Assembly (NCBI GenBank): GCA_910579515.1
Contig: CAJTUV010000003.1
Location: 114,621 to 178,620 of the forward strand
Origin: an uncultured Hungatella sp.
GTDB taxonomy: Bacteria; Bacillota; Clostridia; Lachnospirales; Lachnospiraceae
Reading direction: 5' to 3'
DNA: 64,000 bases
Below the pieces are notes generated by a model. The model did not search any database. It saw nothing but the letters and a program-made list of their open reading frames with translations, and was not told the DNA's origin. The translations under genes and the position numbers were made by a program. Below are positions 50,059 to 58,677 of this stretch, piece after piece. Numbering within the stretch: position 1 is the first letter of the stretch; each line of letters begins with the position of its first letter.

Positions 50059-52326
50059 ATGAAAAAGAATTGGCTTATCTTTGCCGCCGTTTTTTTAGCA
50101 ATGGTTTTTCCGCTGATTTCATGTGGCGGCAATATTTTGGATTCCTCTTTGGACAGAGAGGAGAAACCTTTACAGTCTGATCATTTCACAGAGGAGACGC
50201 CAGATCTGGAGAAACTTTTGGAAGAGTTTAAAATGCCTTTGCCTTTCGTGGAGAATATGGTTCTTAAATCAGAAACGGACCGGGATTTTATTTTGCCGGA
50301 ACTGATACAGCAATTTGCCCAGGCGCTGTACCTTTCAGAATCAGATGATCTGATAAAAGATTTGAACCAGAAAGAATTAATGATTACAAAAGCAGATTTT
50401 CGGTTTGCTAAAAATGATAACGAAAGTGATGACCTTTATGAAGAGGCTCTCCAAAAAGCTATAGAGGAGGATTGCCCGCGGATTTTGTTTTATCAATTAG
50501 ATTTGGATGGAGATCAGGCAGATGAGATTATTGCCATAGAAGATTTAAAGTATGATTATTCTGGCTCAAATGTTGCCTATCTGCTGAAAAAGGCAGGGGA
50601 TACGTATACCTTAGCAGGATATGATTACATAGGATATTATCGTTATGTTTCTGTTTTTTTTTATGAGGGAAATTATTACCTGGCCGCTAATTATGATAAC
50701 TATAAAACGAAGACAACAAAGGCCGTAGGACTGTTTTTGTTAAACGGTGACAGCCATGGCTTTCTGTGGGCCTTAAATTTGCCTCATGTGTATCTGAGAA
50801 AAAATGGTGAGGATTATCATTATGATTCTCTGTATGAGAATAGAGGACACAGACTTATAGAAAAAACAAAAGCTTATATACAGGAGATCGCTGTTGATTT
50901 AATCTATACGGATAGAAAGGGGCAGATCTTTTACGGCTCAGAGGAGGAAGAAATTAACTTTGGGGACTCAGAAGACGACAGGTGGACGTTGGACGGATAT
51001 TTAAGAGTTCAAAGCTGGTCGCAGAAGATAGAGGACAAGTTGGTAGACTTTTCTTTGTTTCGAAAAGATTCGGAGGACTTGTTTCTTCTGGACGCCAGAA
51101 TCAGAGAGGGCCAAACGACTACGATTCTTTTAGACGATATCGTATATTTGGAGAACTCTATTATCATTTCTGACTATTGGGATTATGACGATTGTAATTT
51201 GATTTCTGTTTCCTATGACGACCCAGATCATGACGTTGCTTTTTGTCCAGATTTATGGGAACAGGCTGAAGCTTTTGCAAAAGAGGTTCAAGCGGATTTT
51301 ACGACGGTGGATTATGATGGAAGTCTTTTGCCTGCGCCTCTTATTTTGGCTTTGGAGCAGGCGTTGTTTGATGAAAAGCCCCATAGTCCAGAGATTGGGT
51401 TTTCTTGTCCAGAGATAGAAACAGAGGCATTTTATGACAGATTCTATGAAGAAGGAGAGCGTGTCAGGGAATCTATGACAGCTTCGGTTTATTCCTATTG
51501 TCTGGCAGAGGAGGATTATTATGTTTTGGTTATGGATACGGGAGGAAGTGCAAGATTCGTGGATATTGATATTTTAAAAGAGACAGATGGAGAGCTGACC
51601 CATTTAGACAATCTGCTTTCTTTGGACTTATCTGCCAAAGTTATTGAGTATGAGGGAGCGTATTATCTGTTAGAAGACTCTTACAACTACTATTCGAAAC
51701 ATACAGACATGGTTCGGATTTACCGATTGACAGAAAAAGGGATTGGACCGTATGTAACGATTTGCCTGACGCCTTCTTCCTATGCCTGGAAAATGGTTTA
51801 CACCGATTCTGAGGAATGGGAGAGTAAAATCACAGATTATGCGGAGACCATCAGGGAAAATCTCATGGCGGAGTCGATTATAGATGATAATATTTTGTAT
51901 TTTACAGGAGACGAGAAGCCAGTTTCTGATAAAAACAAAGAGGCCAGACTGAGATCGGTAGGCAAAGATTATGATTATTGGGAAATTGATTTTAATAATG
52001 ATAAAACATTGGAATACGTATCAAAGCATTTTTGGTTTCCCTCCAATTCCTTGACGTTAAATCTGGAGGCCAGTACGTATCAATTTACAAATCAACGGAC
52101 TGCAGAGATAAGCAATCCTTTTTATGGCGAGCCTTATGGTTTGCTTCAGCTTTGGTTTAAAGAGTTCCAGGGTAAGGTATTTACGTTTCGGCTGTTCTTT
52201 TCTCTGGACCACTATGTCTTAAATGTGTCTTTGATTGAGGGTTCCCATGTTTCTCAGGTGCAGACATGGATGATCGCGCCTTCTTATCAGGTTACTGTAG
52301 AGGAGGGGAAGGATTTATTTTACTAA
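50059..52326 (+). CDS. Large lipoprotein of unknown function
   Basis: A 755-residue lipoprotein: signal peptide with lipobox Cys22 (PLISC), an acidic linker and a long extracellular region. It is very rich in Asp, Glu and Tyr. Two short segments look like FG-GAP/VCBS-type calcium loops (YQLDLDGDQADEI ~150 and WEIDFNNDKTLEY ~640). Two similar stretches (VAYLLKKAGDTYTLAGYD and DTGGSARFVDIDILKETD) suggest repeated domains. No known family is recognised. The start at 50059 is fixed by the signal peptide; ATG 50035 and a TTG at 50005 are in frame upstream. It stands alone, divergent from the peptidoglycan-binding gene. Confidence 0.75.
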   Translation: MKKNWLIFAAVFLAMVFPLISCGGNILDSSLDREEKPLQSDHFTEETPDLEKLLEEFKMPLPFVENMVLKSETDRDFILPELIQQFAQALYLSESDDLIKDLNQKELMITKADFRFAKNDNESDDLYEEALQKAIEEDCPRILFYQLDLDGDQADEIIAIEDLKYDYSGSNVAYLLKKAGDTYTLAGYDYIGYYRYVSVFFYEGNYYLAANYDNYKTKTTKAVGLFLLNGDSHGFLWALNLPHVYLRKNGEDYHYDSLYENRGHRLIEKTKAYIQEIAVDLIYTDRKGQIFYGSEEEEINFGDSEDDRWTLDGYLRVQSWSQKIEDKLVDFSLFRKDSEDLFLLDARIREGQTTTILLDDIVYLENSIIISDYWDYDDCNLISVSYDDPDHDVAFCPDLWEQAEAFAKEVQADFTTVDYDGSLLPAPLILALEQALFDEKPHSPEIGFSCPEIETEAFYDRFYEEGERVRESMTASVYSYCLAEEDYYVLVMDTGGSARFVDIDILKETDGELTHLDNLLSLDLSAKVIEYEGAYYLLEDSYNYYSKHTDMVRIYRLTEKGIGPYVTICLTPSSYAWKMVYTDSEEWESKITDYAETIRENLMAESIIDDNILYFTGDEKPVSDKNKEARLRSVGKDYDYWEIDFNNDKTLEYVSKHFWFPSNSLTLNLEASTYQFTNQRTAEISNPFYGEPYGLLQLWFKEFQGKVFTFRLFFSLDHYVLNVSLIEGSHVSQVQTWMIAPSYQVTVEEGKDLFY

Positions 52327-52354
52327 AAAGAAGTGCTAATCTTTGCATGGCATA

Positions 52355-52377
52355 CGGTATCTTTGGGAAAGATACCG
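52355..52377. terminator. Perfect palindromic hairpin after the lipoprotein gene
   Basis: CGGTATCTTT and AAAGATACCG are perfect 10-bp arms around GGG. There is no T-run, so it may be a weak or factor-assisted terminator, or an operator. Confidence 0.5.
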
Positions 52378-52413
52378 CATAGAGGCAGACATCTCGCGTC
52401 AGGCCTATATTGC

Positions 52414-52442
52414 TTGATTTGATAAAGAAGTCATGGTAAGAT
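52414..52442 (+). promoter_or_regulatory. Weak promoter candidate before the CPBP protease
   Basis: TTGATT (52414-52419), a 17-bp spacer and TAAGAT (52437-52442), each four of six. Confidence 0.35.
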
Positions 52443-52451
52443 AGGCAGGAT

Positions 52452-53207
52452 ATGAGACGGAGGCGGGGCGGGCAAGAGATTGTGTGTGGAAGTGTGATAG
52501 AAATTCTATGGGAAATTTTGTGGCCCATTGCATTGTATGAGGGAATAACAGGAATCTGTGGCCTGGCTTTGCCAAGCAGACAGGAATTGGTGGTACAGAC
52601 GGTTTCCGCAGGGATTCTAGTTGGAATTTGGGGAATTTTATCTAGGAGAAACAGAGTATCTGGTCAGACTTTAAAAGGAGAACGCTTGTTTAGAACGGCG
52701 GTTTTGCTTGGCGTGGCCGGAATCAGTGCAAGTTTGTTTTTTAATGGTCTTATTCAGTTTAGTGGGCTGAAGGAACGGTTTGCAGGATTTCAAAAGACTG
52801 CGGCGGTATTGGCGGCGCCGCCTCTGTGGGTTCGGGTACTTTCTATGGGGATTGTGATTCCCGGAGCGGAAGAACTGATTTTTCGTGGATTGGTTTACAA
52901 GGCTTTGAGAAAGAGGTATACTTTTTATATAGCTGCGTTCGTATCTTCTGTTTTGTTTGGAGTTTATCATGGCAGTCTGGTACAAGGGGTGTATGCCTGG
53001 GCGATCGGCATGGTACTGGCGTTTTTTTATGAACGGTATCAGTCTGTTCTGGCAGTCTGGACGATTCATGGATTTGCTAATCTTACCTCTGTTTTGGCAG
53101 GAGGCTTTATTCGAACAGGAAAGGCAGCAACCATCTTAAGCGGCGTTTGCCTGCTTATTGTAATTTATAAAATGAAGAGTAGAAATCAAAAGGAGGTAAT
53201 ACCGTGA
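52452..53207 (+). CDS. CPBP-family intramembrane metalloprotease
   Basis: A 251-residue polytopic protein with about seven helices and the Abi/CPBP motifs EELIFRGLVY (motif 1, ~139-148), FGVYHG (motif 2) and IHGFANL (motif 3), which form the metal site of type II CAAX prenyl protease relatives. Bacterial members have roles in bacteriocin self-immunity, but most are unassigned. The ATG at 52452 has only a close GGCAGGA site. A GTG further inside is possible. It overlaps the glycosyltransferase gene by four bases (GTGA). Confidence 0.82.
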   Translation: MRRRRGGQEIVCGSVIEILWEILWPIALYEGITGICGLALPSRQELVVQTVSAGILVGIWGILSRRNRVSGQTLKGERLFRTAVLLGVAGISASLFFNGLIQFSGLKERFAGFQKTAAVLAAPPLWVRVLSMGIVIPGAEELIFRGLVYKALRKRYTFYIAAFVSSVLFGVYHGSLVQGVYAWAIGMVLAFFYERYQSVLAVWTIHGFANLTSVLAGGFIRTGKAATILSGVCLLIVIYKMKSRNQKEVIP

Positions 53208-54223
53208 AACTATTGTCAGTAGCGATTCCATGCTACAATTCGGAGGCATATATGGGCCGCTGCATCGACTCTCTTTTGGCTGGAGGGGATGAGGTGGAAA
53301 TTCTGATTGTGGATGACGGCTCAACGAAAGACCGGACAGCAGAGATTGCCGATGAATATGAACAGAAGTATCCTGGCATTTGCCGTGCGTTTCATCAGGA
53401 AAACGGGGGGCATGGAGAGGCTGTAAATACTGGACTAAAAAATGCCCAGGGGATTTTCTTTAAAGTGGTGGACAGCGACGACTGGGTGGATGGGGAAGCC
53501 TATGAGGAGGTTTTACGAACATTGCGCCGCTTTGTTTATGGAAATCAAACCCTGGATATGTTGGTTTGTAATTTTGTCTATGAGAAACAGGGGGCAAAGC
53601 AAAAGCGGGTTATGAATTATCGTACGGCCATTCCGAAAAATCAGACGATTACTTGGGACGAGGTGAAGGTATTCATGCTGGGGCAGTATATTTTGATGCA
53701 CTCTGTAATTTACCGGACAGAACTTTTGCATCAATGTGATCTGAAACTTCCAAAGCATACGTTCTATGTGGACAATATTTTCGTGTATCAGCCATTGCCC
53801 TATGTGAAAACGCTGTACTATCTGGATGTGAATTTTTATCGCTATTTTATCGGAAGAGAGGATCAGTCAGTCAATGAAGCCGTGATGATCGGCAGAATCG
53901 ACCAGCAGATTCAGGTGACGAAGCTTATGCTTGACTGTCATGATTTGGGAAAGATTCCAAGCCGGAAGCTGCGTCATTATATGGTGCGTTACCTGGAAAT
54001 CATGATGGTGATTTCCTCGATTCTGGCTATTCGCTCTGGCTCAGAGGAGAATATGGAAAAGAAAAAAGAATTGTGGCAGTATGTGCAGAAGAAAAATTTC
54101 CTGCTCTATCTTCGCCTGAGATTTGGATTTTTGGGGCAGGGGATGAATCTTCCAGGAAAAAGCGGACGGACCGTGTCGATTGCGGGATATAAAATCAGCC
54201 AGAAATTTTTTGGATTTAATTGA
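53204..54223 (+). CDS. Glycosyltransferase family 2
   Basis: A 339-residue GT-A enzyme: IPCYNSEAYMGRCIDSLL start, ILIVDDGSTKDRT (nucleotide-sugar binding) and the metal-binding VDSDDWVDG (DxD type). The C-terminal part has no clear membrane helix. The donor and acceptor are unknown. The start is GTG at 53204 with an ideal AAAGGAGGTAAT site; it overlaps the protease stop by four bases, so the pair is translationally coupled. It may modify a surface polysaccharide or lipid. Confidence 0.88.
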   Translation: MKLLSVAIPCYNSEAYMGRCIDSLLAGGDEVEILIVDDGSTKDRTAEIADEYEQKYPGICRAFHQENGGHGEAVNTGLKNAQGIFFKVVDSDDWVDGEAYEEVLRTLRRFVYGNQTLDMLVCNFVYEKQGAKQKRVMNYRTAIPKNQTITWDEVKVFMLGQYILMHSVIYRTELLHQCDLKLPKHTFYVDNIFVYQPLPYVKTLYYLDVNFYRYFIGREDQSVNEAVMIGRIDQQIQVTKLMLDCHDLGKIPSRKLRHYMVRYLEIMMVISSILAIRSGSEENMEKKKELWQYVQKKNFLLYLRLRFGFLGQGMNLPGKSGRTVSIAGYKISQKFFGFN

Positions 54224-54237
54224 CAACACATTGGCAC

Positions 54238-54266
54238 TTGTAATTTCTGCCAAGAAGAGGTATAGT
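54238..54266 (+). promoter_or_regulatory. Possible promoter of the YitT gene
   Basis: TTGTAA (54238-54243), a 17-bp spacer and TATAGT (54261-54266), 69 bases before the start. Confidence 0.5.
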
Positions 54267-54334
54267 TAGAACAGAATACAGGAGGCGTCAAAAGGGCTGA
54301 ATGGATTGTAAGACTGCCCTAAAACGAAAAAGAG

Positions 54335-55201
54335 ATGACAAAAGAGTTTACAAATCCAATAGCGAAGAGCATGTGGGAATATGGCATGATCACAGTCAGC
54401 ATTTTAGTCATGGTAGTGGGAGTCTATTTTTTTAAATTCCCCAACCACTTTGCTTTTGGAGGGGTAACTGGTTTTTCCACAGTAGTCAGCGAGATGACCA
54501 AGTGGTCGGCCAGTCAATTTACCCTAATCGCCAACATGGCCCTTCTTGTGATGGGATTTGTTTTTTTGGGAAGAAGTTTTGGAATCAGAACTGTTTATGC
54601 CAGTATTTTAATGTCGGCGGCTCTGTCCATTTTGGAAAAACTGGTTCCTTTAACAGGGCCTCTTACCACGGAACCTTTGCTGGAGCTGGTATTTGCCGTG
54701 TTTCTTCCGGCAGTGGGATCAGCCATTTTGTTTAATATTGGGGCCTCAAGCGGAGGAACGGATATAATTGCTATGGTACTGAAAAAGTATACCAGTTTTA
54801 ATATCGGAACCGTTCTCTTGTTTGTGGATTTATTTTCAGTGGTCATGTCCTTTTTTATTTTTGGACCAACCACGGGACTGTTTTCCTCTTTGGGGCTGAT
54901 GGCGAAATCCCTGATGATCGACGATGTGATTGAAAGCATGAATCAGTGCAAATGTTTCAACATTGTCTGTGACAGGCCGGATCCGATCTGTAAGTATATT
55001 ATAGATGAATTACACCGCAGCGCTACAGTCTATGAGGCTCAGGGTGCGTTCTCCCATCATACTAAGACCGTGATTATGACTACGATGAAAAGGGCTCAGG
55101 CCCTGAAACTGAGAAACTATATTCGGTCTGTAGAGCCTACAGCCTTTATACTGATTTCCAATTCCAGCGAGATTATAGGAAAAGGTTTTTTGACAAATTA
55201 A
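54335..55201 (+). CDS. YitT family membrane protein
   Basis: A 288-residue protein with the YitT layout: five helices (~15-175, DUF161 type, starting FPNHFAFGGVTGFSTV) and a C-terminal cytosolic DUF2179 domain (~205-285, CDRPDPICKYIIDELHRSAT). Function is unproven; some members are linked to nutrient efflux or import. The start has only a poor site (AAAAAGAG). Its 3' end overlaps the end of the convergent exonuclease gene by 29 bases. Confidence 0.85.
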   Translation: MTKEFTNPIAKSMWEYGMITVSILVMVVGVYFFKFPNHFAFGGVTGFSTVVSEMTKWSASQFTLIANMALLVMGFVFLGRSFGIRTVYASILMSAALSILEKLVPLTGPLTTEPLLELVFAVFLPAVGSAILFNIGASSGGTDIIAMVLKKYTSFNIGTVLLFVDLFSVVMSFFIFGPTTGLFSSLGLMAKSLMIDDVIESMNQCKCFNIVCDRPDPICKYIIDELHRSATVYEAQGAFSHHTKTVIMTTMKRAQALKLRNYIRSVEPTAFILISNSSEIIGKGFLTN

Positions 55202-56285
55202 AAGTTTTGATCATGCTGTGCACATAGGTGTTTAGGTCCTCTGGGTTTTCCAATAAACCAGGTGTGTATTCTACATAAGTAAACTTGTGGCGGTACTGTT
55301 TTTTCAGAGCCGGTTCCCAGACAGGGAAGGGCTGTGGGAGAAACAGGCCGCTTTTTTTGGTGTAGCAGGTCTGGGGGCTGGCTTTTTTGCGTGCAGACTT
55401 GTCTACAAATTGGCCGACACTTTTGTGAATCGCCGTATCTTCGTAAATCAAATAGTAGTAATCCTCATAATCAGGATAAAAATGTTTCAGCTCGCCTTGA
55501 AACAGTGGAATCTCCAGATTCAGCTGGTCGTCCCCAGCCGTAAAACAGGCCCAGTCCTCGAAACGGCTTATAGGAACAGGAAGATGAAAAGGGCTTTTTA
55601 GCGTCAGGGACAGGTAAGTGGAATCCGACTGAGACTTTGTATTCTTTTGAAGTAGTTTCCCACATAGAAGTTCAAATTCTCCACCCAGGAAATCAGGATA
55701 ATGAAGAATGGGGAGGATTAAGGGCATACCTTCTAAGTCCTCTCGATTATGTAACATTAGCAGATCATAGAGAGAGTCCCGGCGGGTGAGAAGGTAATCT
55801 TCATACACTGCAATCAATTCCCCGCCAGAATATTGGTCCTGCCTGTGGATTCTGAGAAAACGCTCAATGGATTTTTGTTTCAGATTTTCCAGATTCAGCA
55901 GTTTTCTACAGGGTTTTATGCGCTGATAAAGATCAATGCTGGAAACCTGAGAAAAATCATAGGGGAGATGGAACGCCTGACAACGCTTTAATAAATAGGG
56001 AATATCGAATCGGTCTCCGTTAAAATGAATCACAGTATCAAAGTTCTTTAGAAATTCGAAGAACGAGATAAGTAATTCCTTTTCCGAATCAGGGGTATCG
56101 GCAAACCATTGAATAAGTTTCCAGGACTTTTTGGAGAACGAGACGCAGCCGATAAGGTAGAGATTGGAATAGTCTCCAGAAAAGCCGGTAGTTTCAATGT
56201 CAAAAAATAAAAGATTCTCCAGCTTTCCCAGACGGGATAAGGGGTAGGCAGTGGGAAAGGGAATGGGAGTTTCTATGGTAAGCAT
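55173..56285 (-). CDS. RNase H-like exonuclease (YprB/DnaQ-like)
   Basis: A 370-residue protein with a DEDD-type 3'-5' exonuclease fold: LLFFDIETTGFSGD (Asp29, Glu31), HFNGDRFDIPYLL and the third motif HNREDLEGM. The N-terminal ~190 residues form the nuclease domain; the rest is an unassigned C-terminal extension. This corresponds to the YprB-type ribonuclease H-like proteins of Firmicutes, of unproven substrate. It has its own strong promoter and overlaps the convergent YitT gene by 29 bases. Confidence 0.8.
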   Translation of the reverse strand: MLTIETPIPFPTAYPLSRLGKLENLLFFDIETTGFSGDYSNLYLIGCVSFSKKSWKLIQWFADTPDSEKELLISFFEFLKNFDTVIHFNGDRFDIPYLLKRCQAFHLPYDFSQVSSIDLYQRIKPCRKLLNLENLKQKSIERFLRIHRQDQYSGGELIAVYEDYLLTRRDSLYDLLMLHNREDLEGMPLILPILHYPDFLGGEFELLCGKLLQKNTKSQSDSTYLSLTLKSPFHLPVPISRFEDWACFTAGDDQLNLEIPLFQGELKHFYPDYEDYYYLIYEDTAIHKSVGQFVDKSARKKASPQTCYTKKSGLFLPQPFPVWEPALKKQYRHKFTYVEYTPGLLENPEDLNTYVHSMIKTFNLSKNLFL

Positions 56286-56337
56286 ATTGAAGCGTTCCTT
56301 TCAAAAGCAATAGGGCAAAATACTTAGGGTCTTTGGT

Positions 56338-56366
56338 ATTATAACGGATTTCTAAGAAAGTGTAAA
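56338..56366 (-). promoter_or_regulatory. Promoter of the exonuclease gene
   Basis: Minus strand TTTACA (56366-56361), a 17-bp spacer and a perfect TATAAT (56343-56338), 53 bases before the start. Confidence 0.78.
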
Positions 56367-56384
56367 GCCTGTTGATTTGGTCAC

Positions 56385-56413
56385 TTGCAAAGGGATGGGT
56401 GGTATGATATGAT
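56385..56413 (+). promoter_or_regulatory. Probable promoter of the ruvA operon
   Basis: TTGCAA (56385-56390), a 17-bp spacer and TATGAT (56408-56413), just upstream of the GTG start at 56445. Confidence 0.55.
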
Positions 56414-56444
56414 AAGAAGAAGAACAAAAAAGGAAGGATATATT

Positions 56445-57056
56445 GTGATTGCTTACATCAAAGGACCTTTGGCCGCCAAAGAAGGAGACATGATTGTGGT
56501 AGAGGCCGGTTCTATCGGTTATAATCTTCATGTGCCCCAGTCTCTTTTGGAAGAGCTGCCTTCGCTGGGGGAAGAGGTCCGTATCTATACATATTTGCAG
56601 GTAAAGGAAGATTCCATGACCTTGTATGGATTTGGGGATTGTCAGGGGCTTAAGCTGTTTAAGCAGCTTTTGGGAGTAAACGGTATTGGTCCTAAAGGGG
56701 CGCTGGCCCTGCTGTCATCGATCAGACCGAATGATCTGCGTCTGGCGATTGCTTCTGGGGATGCCAAGGCGATTTCCAGGGCTCCTGGGATTGGACTTAA
56801 GACAGCGCAGAGAGTGATTCTGGATTTAAAGGACCGGATTTCCATGGAAGACATTCTGGGAAAGGAAGAGACGGCTCCAAAGGATTCCGGGATGAAAACC
56901 GGCGGTATGGGAGATTCAGGGAAGGAAGCGATAGACGCTTTGGTGGCTCTGGGATATTCGGCTTTAGAGGCGGCAAAGGCGGTTCGAAAGGTGGAAAAAG
57001 CAGAGACCATGACAGCAGAAGAGATTTTAAAGTCATCCTTGAAATACCTGATATGA
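56445..57056 (+). CDS. ruvA: Holliday junction branch migration complex subunit RuvA
   Basis: A 203-residue protein that binds four-way DNA junctions and loads RuvB. It shows the N-terminal OB domain (MIAYIKGPLAAKEGD start), the HhH motifs VNGIGPKGALALL and APGIGLKTAQRVILDL, and the C-terminal RuvB-binding domain after a flexible linker. The GTG at 56445 (AGGAAGGA six bases upstream) gives the standard length; the ORF extends further upstream but those residues are not RuvA-like. ruvB follows 61 bases later. Confidence 0.97.
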   Translation: MIAYIKGPLAAKEGDMIVVEAGSIGYNLHVPQSLLEELPSLGEEVRIYTYLQVKEDSMTLYGFGDCQGLKLFKQLLGVNGIGPKGALALLSSIRPNDLRLAIASGDAKAISRAPGIGLKTAQRVILDLKDRISMEDILGKEETAPKDSGMKTGGMGDSGKEAIDALVALGYSALEAAKAVRKVEKAETMTAEEILKSSLKYLI

Positions 57057-57117
57057 TCTGTCTGGTAATCGGATAAGCTATATAAAAACAGGGGCGAAAA
57101 TGGTTTAGGATATTAAT

Positions 57118-58107
57118 ATGGAACGAAGAATGATAACAACAGATTTGATGGAAGAGGATAAAAAAGTAGAATCCCATTTAAGGCCCCAATCCTTAGAGGA
57201 TTATATTGGCCAGGAACGGTTAAAATCTACATTAAAAATCTATATTGAGGCTGCAAAGACCAGAGGAGACAGTTTGGACCATGTACTGTTTTATGGGCCG
57301 CCGGGATTGGGGAAAACCACGCTTTCCGGTATTATTGCCCATGAGATGGGGGTCAATATGAAGATTACTTCTGGGCCTGCCATAGAAAAACCGGGAGAGA
57401 TGGCCGCTATTTTAAACAGCCTTCAGGAAGGGGATGTTCTCTTTGTAGATGAGATTCACAGGCTGAACCGCCAGGTGGAGGAGGTGCTCTATCCGGCTAT
57501 GGAGGATTTTGCCATTGATATTATGCTGGGAAAGGATTCCACGGCCCGGTCTATTCGCCTGGAACTCCCAAGGTTTACCCTGGTAGGAGCTACCACCAGA
57601 GCAGGGCTTTTGACAGCCCCCCTTCGGGATCGGTTTGGGGTTGTGCAGAAGCTGGATTTTTATACGCCGGAGGAATTGAAAATCATTATCCTGCGTTCTG
57701 CCAGAGTGTTGGAGGTGGAAATCGAGGAAGCGGGAGCGTTAGAGCTGGCCAGACGTTCCAGAGGAACTCCCAGACTTGCCAACCGCCTTTTAAAACGGGT
57801 GAGAGATTTTGCACAGGTGAAGTATGATGGAGTGATTACAAAAAAGGTGGCGGATTTTGCCCTGGATATTCTGGATGTGGACAGGCTGGGGCTGGACAAC
57901 AACGACAGGGCCATTCTTCTGACCATTATACAGAAATTTTCAGGAGGTCCTGTGGGGATAGACACTCTTGCCGCTGCTTTGGGAGAGGATGCAGGAACTC
58001 TGGAGGACGTATACGAACCCTATCTGTTGATGAACGGTCTGTTAAACCGCACCCCTCGGGGGCGGATGGCAACAGAACATGCTTACCATCATCTGGGGCT
58101 TGAATAA
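57118..58107 (+). CDS. ruvB: Holliday junction helicase motor RuvB
   Basis: A 329-residue AAA+ ATPase that drives branch migration with RuvA. Motifs: Walker A GPPGLGKTT (~60-68), Walker B VDEIHRL, sensor 1 VGATTRAGLL with arginine finger region, and the C-terminal winged helix (GGPVGIDTLAAALGED). The length is standard. The site before the ATG (AGGATA) is weak. zapA follows closely. Confidence 0.98.
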   Translation: MERRMITTDLMEEDKKVESHLRPQSLEDYIGQERLKSTLKIYIEAAKTRGDSLDHVLFYGPPGLGKTTLSGIIAHEMGVNMKITSGPAIEKPGEMAAILNSLQEGDVLFVDEIHRLNRQVEEVLYPAMEDFAIDIMLGKDSTARSIRLELPRFTLVGATTRAGLLTAPLRDRFGVVQKLDFYTPEELKIIILRSARVLEVEIEEAGALELARRSRGTPRLANRLLKRVRDFAQVKYDGVITKKVADFALDILDVDRLGLDNNDRAILLTIIQKFSGGPVGIDTLAAALGEDAGTLEDVYEPYLLMNGLLNRTPRGRMATEHAYHHLGLE

Positions 58108-58145
58108 TTAGATTATAGGTGATTGTGCAGGGGAGAGTTGGACTC

Positions 58146-58586
58146 ATGAATGAGAAGCATTATGCGGAAGTGTTGATTGATGGAAAAGTTTATACCTTAG
58201 GAGGAATTGAGGAAGCCCAGTATCTCCAGCGGGTTGCAGGATATATTAATGAAAAAACGTCACAGTTAAAGCGCCAGGAAGGGTTTACCAAGCAGAGCCA
58301 GGAATATCAGGCGGTGATGATTGAATTGAATATTGCAGACGATTACTTCAAGGCTGTAGACAGAGCGGCGTTTAGTGAGAAACGCAGGGATGACATGGAA
58401 AAGGAGACCTACAGCTTAAAGCATGAATTGGTAACGACCCAGATGAAGCTGGAGACCACAGAGAGTCAGCTGGAAGAGGCATTAAAGAAGCTGGAGAGGA
58501 CAGAAGAAGAGCTTCTGAAGATAAAGGCTCTCCACACAGCCAACGCCCACATAGGAAGTATGCAGAATAATAACCGAAAATCATAA
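58146..58586 (+). CDS. zapA: Cell division protein ZapA
   Basis: A 146-residue protein: an N-terminal ZapA domain (YAEVLIDGKVYTLGGIEEAQYLQRVAGYINEK in part, ~5-75) and a long C-terminal coiled coil (~80-135). ZapA bundles FtsZ filaments and stabilises the Z-ring. It is longer than the ~100-residue E. coli protein, as usual in Clostridia. The start at 58146 has a GGGGAGAG site. It ends at a terminator and lies behind ruvAB. Confidence 0.85.
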   Translation: MNEKHYAEVLIDGKVYTLGGIEEAQYLQRVAGYINEKTSQLKRQEGFTKQSQEYQAVMIELNIADDYFKAVDRAAFSEKRRDDMEKETYSLKHELVTTQMKLETTESQLEEALKKLERTEEELLKIKALHTANAHIGSMQNNNRKS

Positions 58587-58592
58587 TCTATT

Positions 58593-58630
58593 GGGATGTT
58601 TTGGTAACCTTTGCCAGACATCCCTTTTTT
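58593..58630 (+). terminator. Terminator of the ruvAB-zapA unit
   Basis: A 7-bp stem (GGGATGT with ACATCCC) and 18-base loop followed by TTTTTT. Confidence 0.75.
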
Positions 58631-58677
58631 CTAAAAATATAGGTTATACTGTTTTTTGGACGAGAAGGAGGACAACC

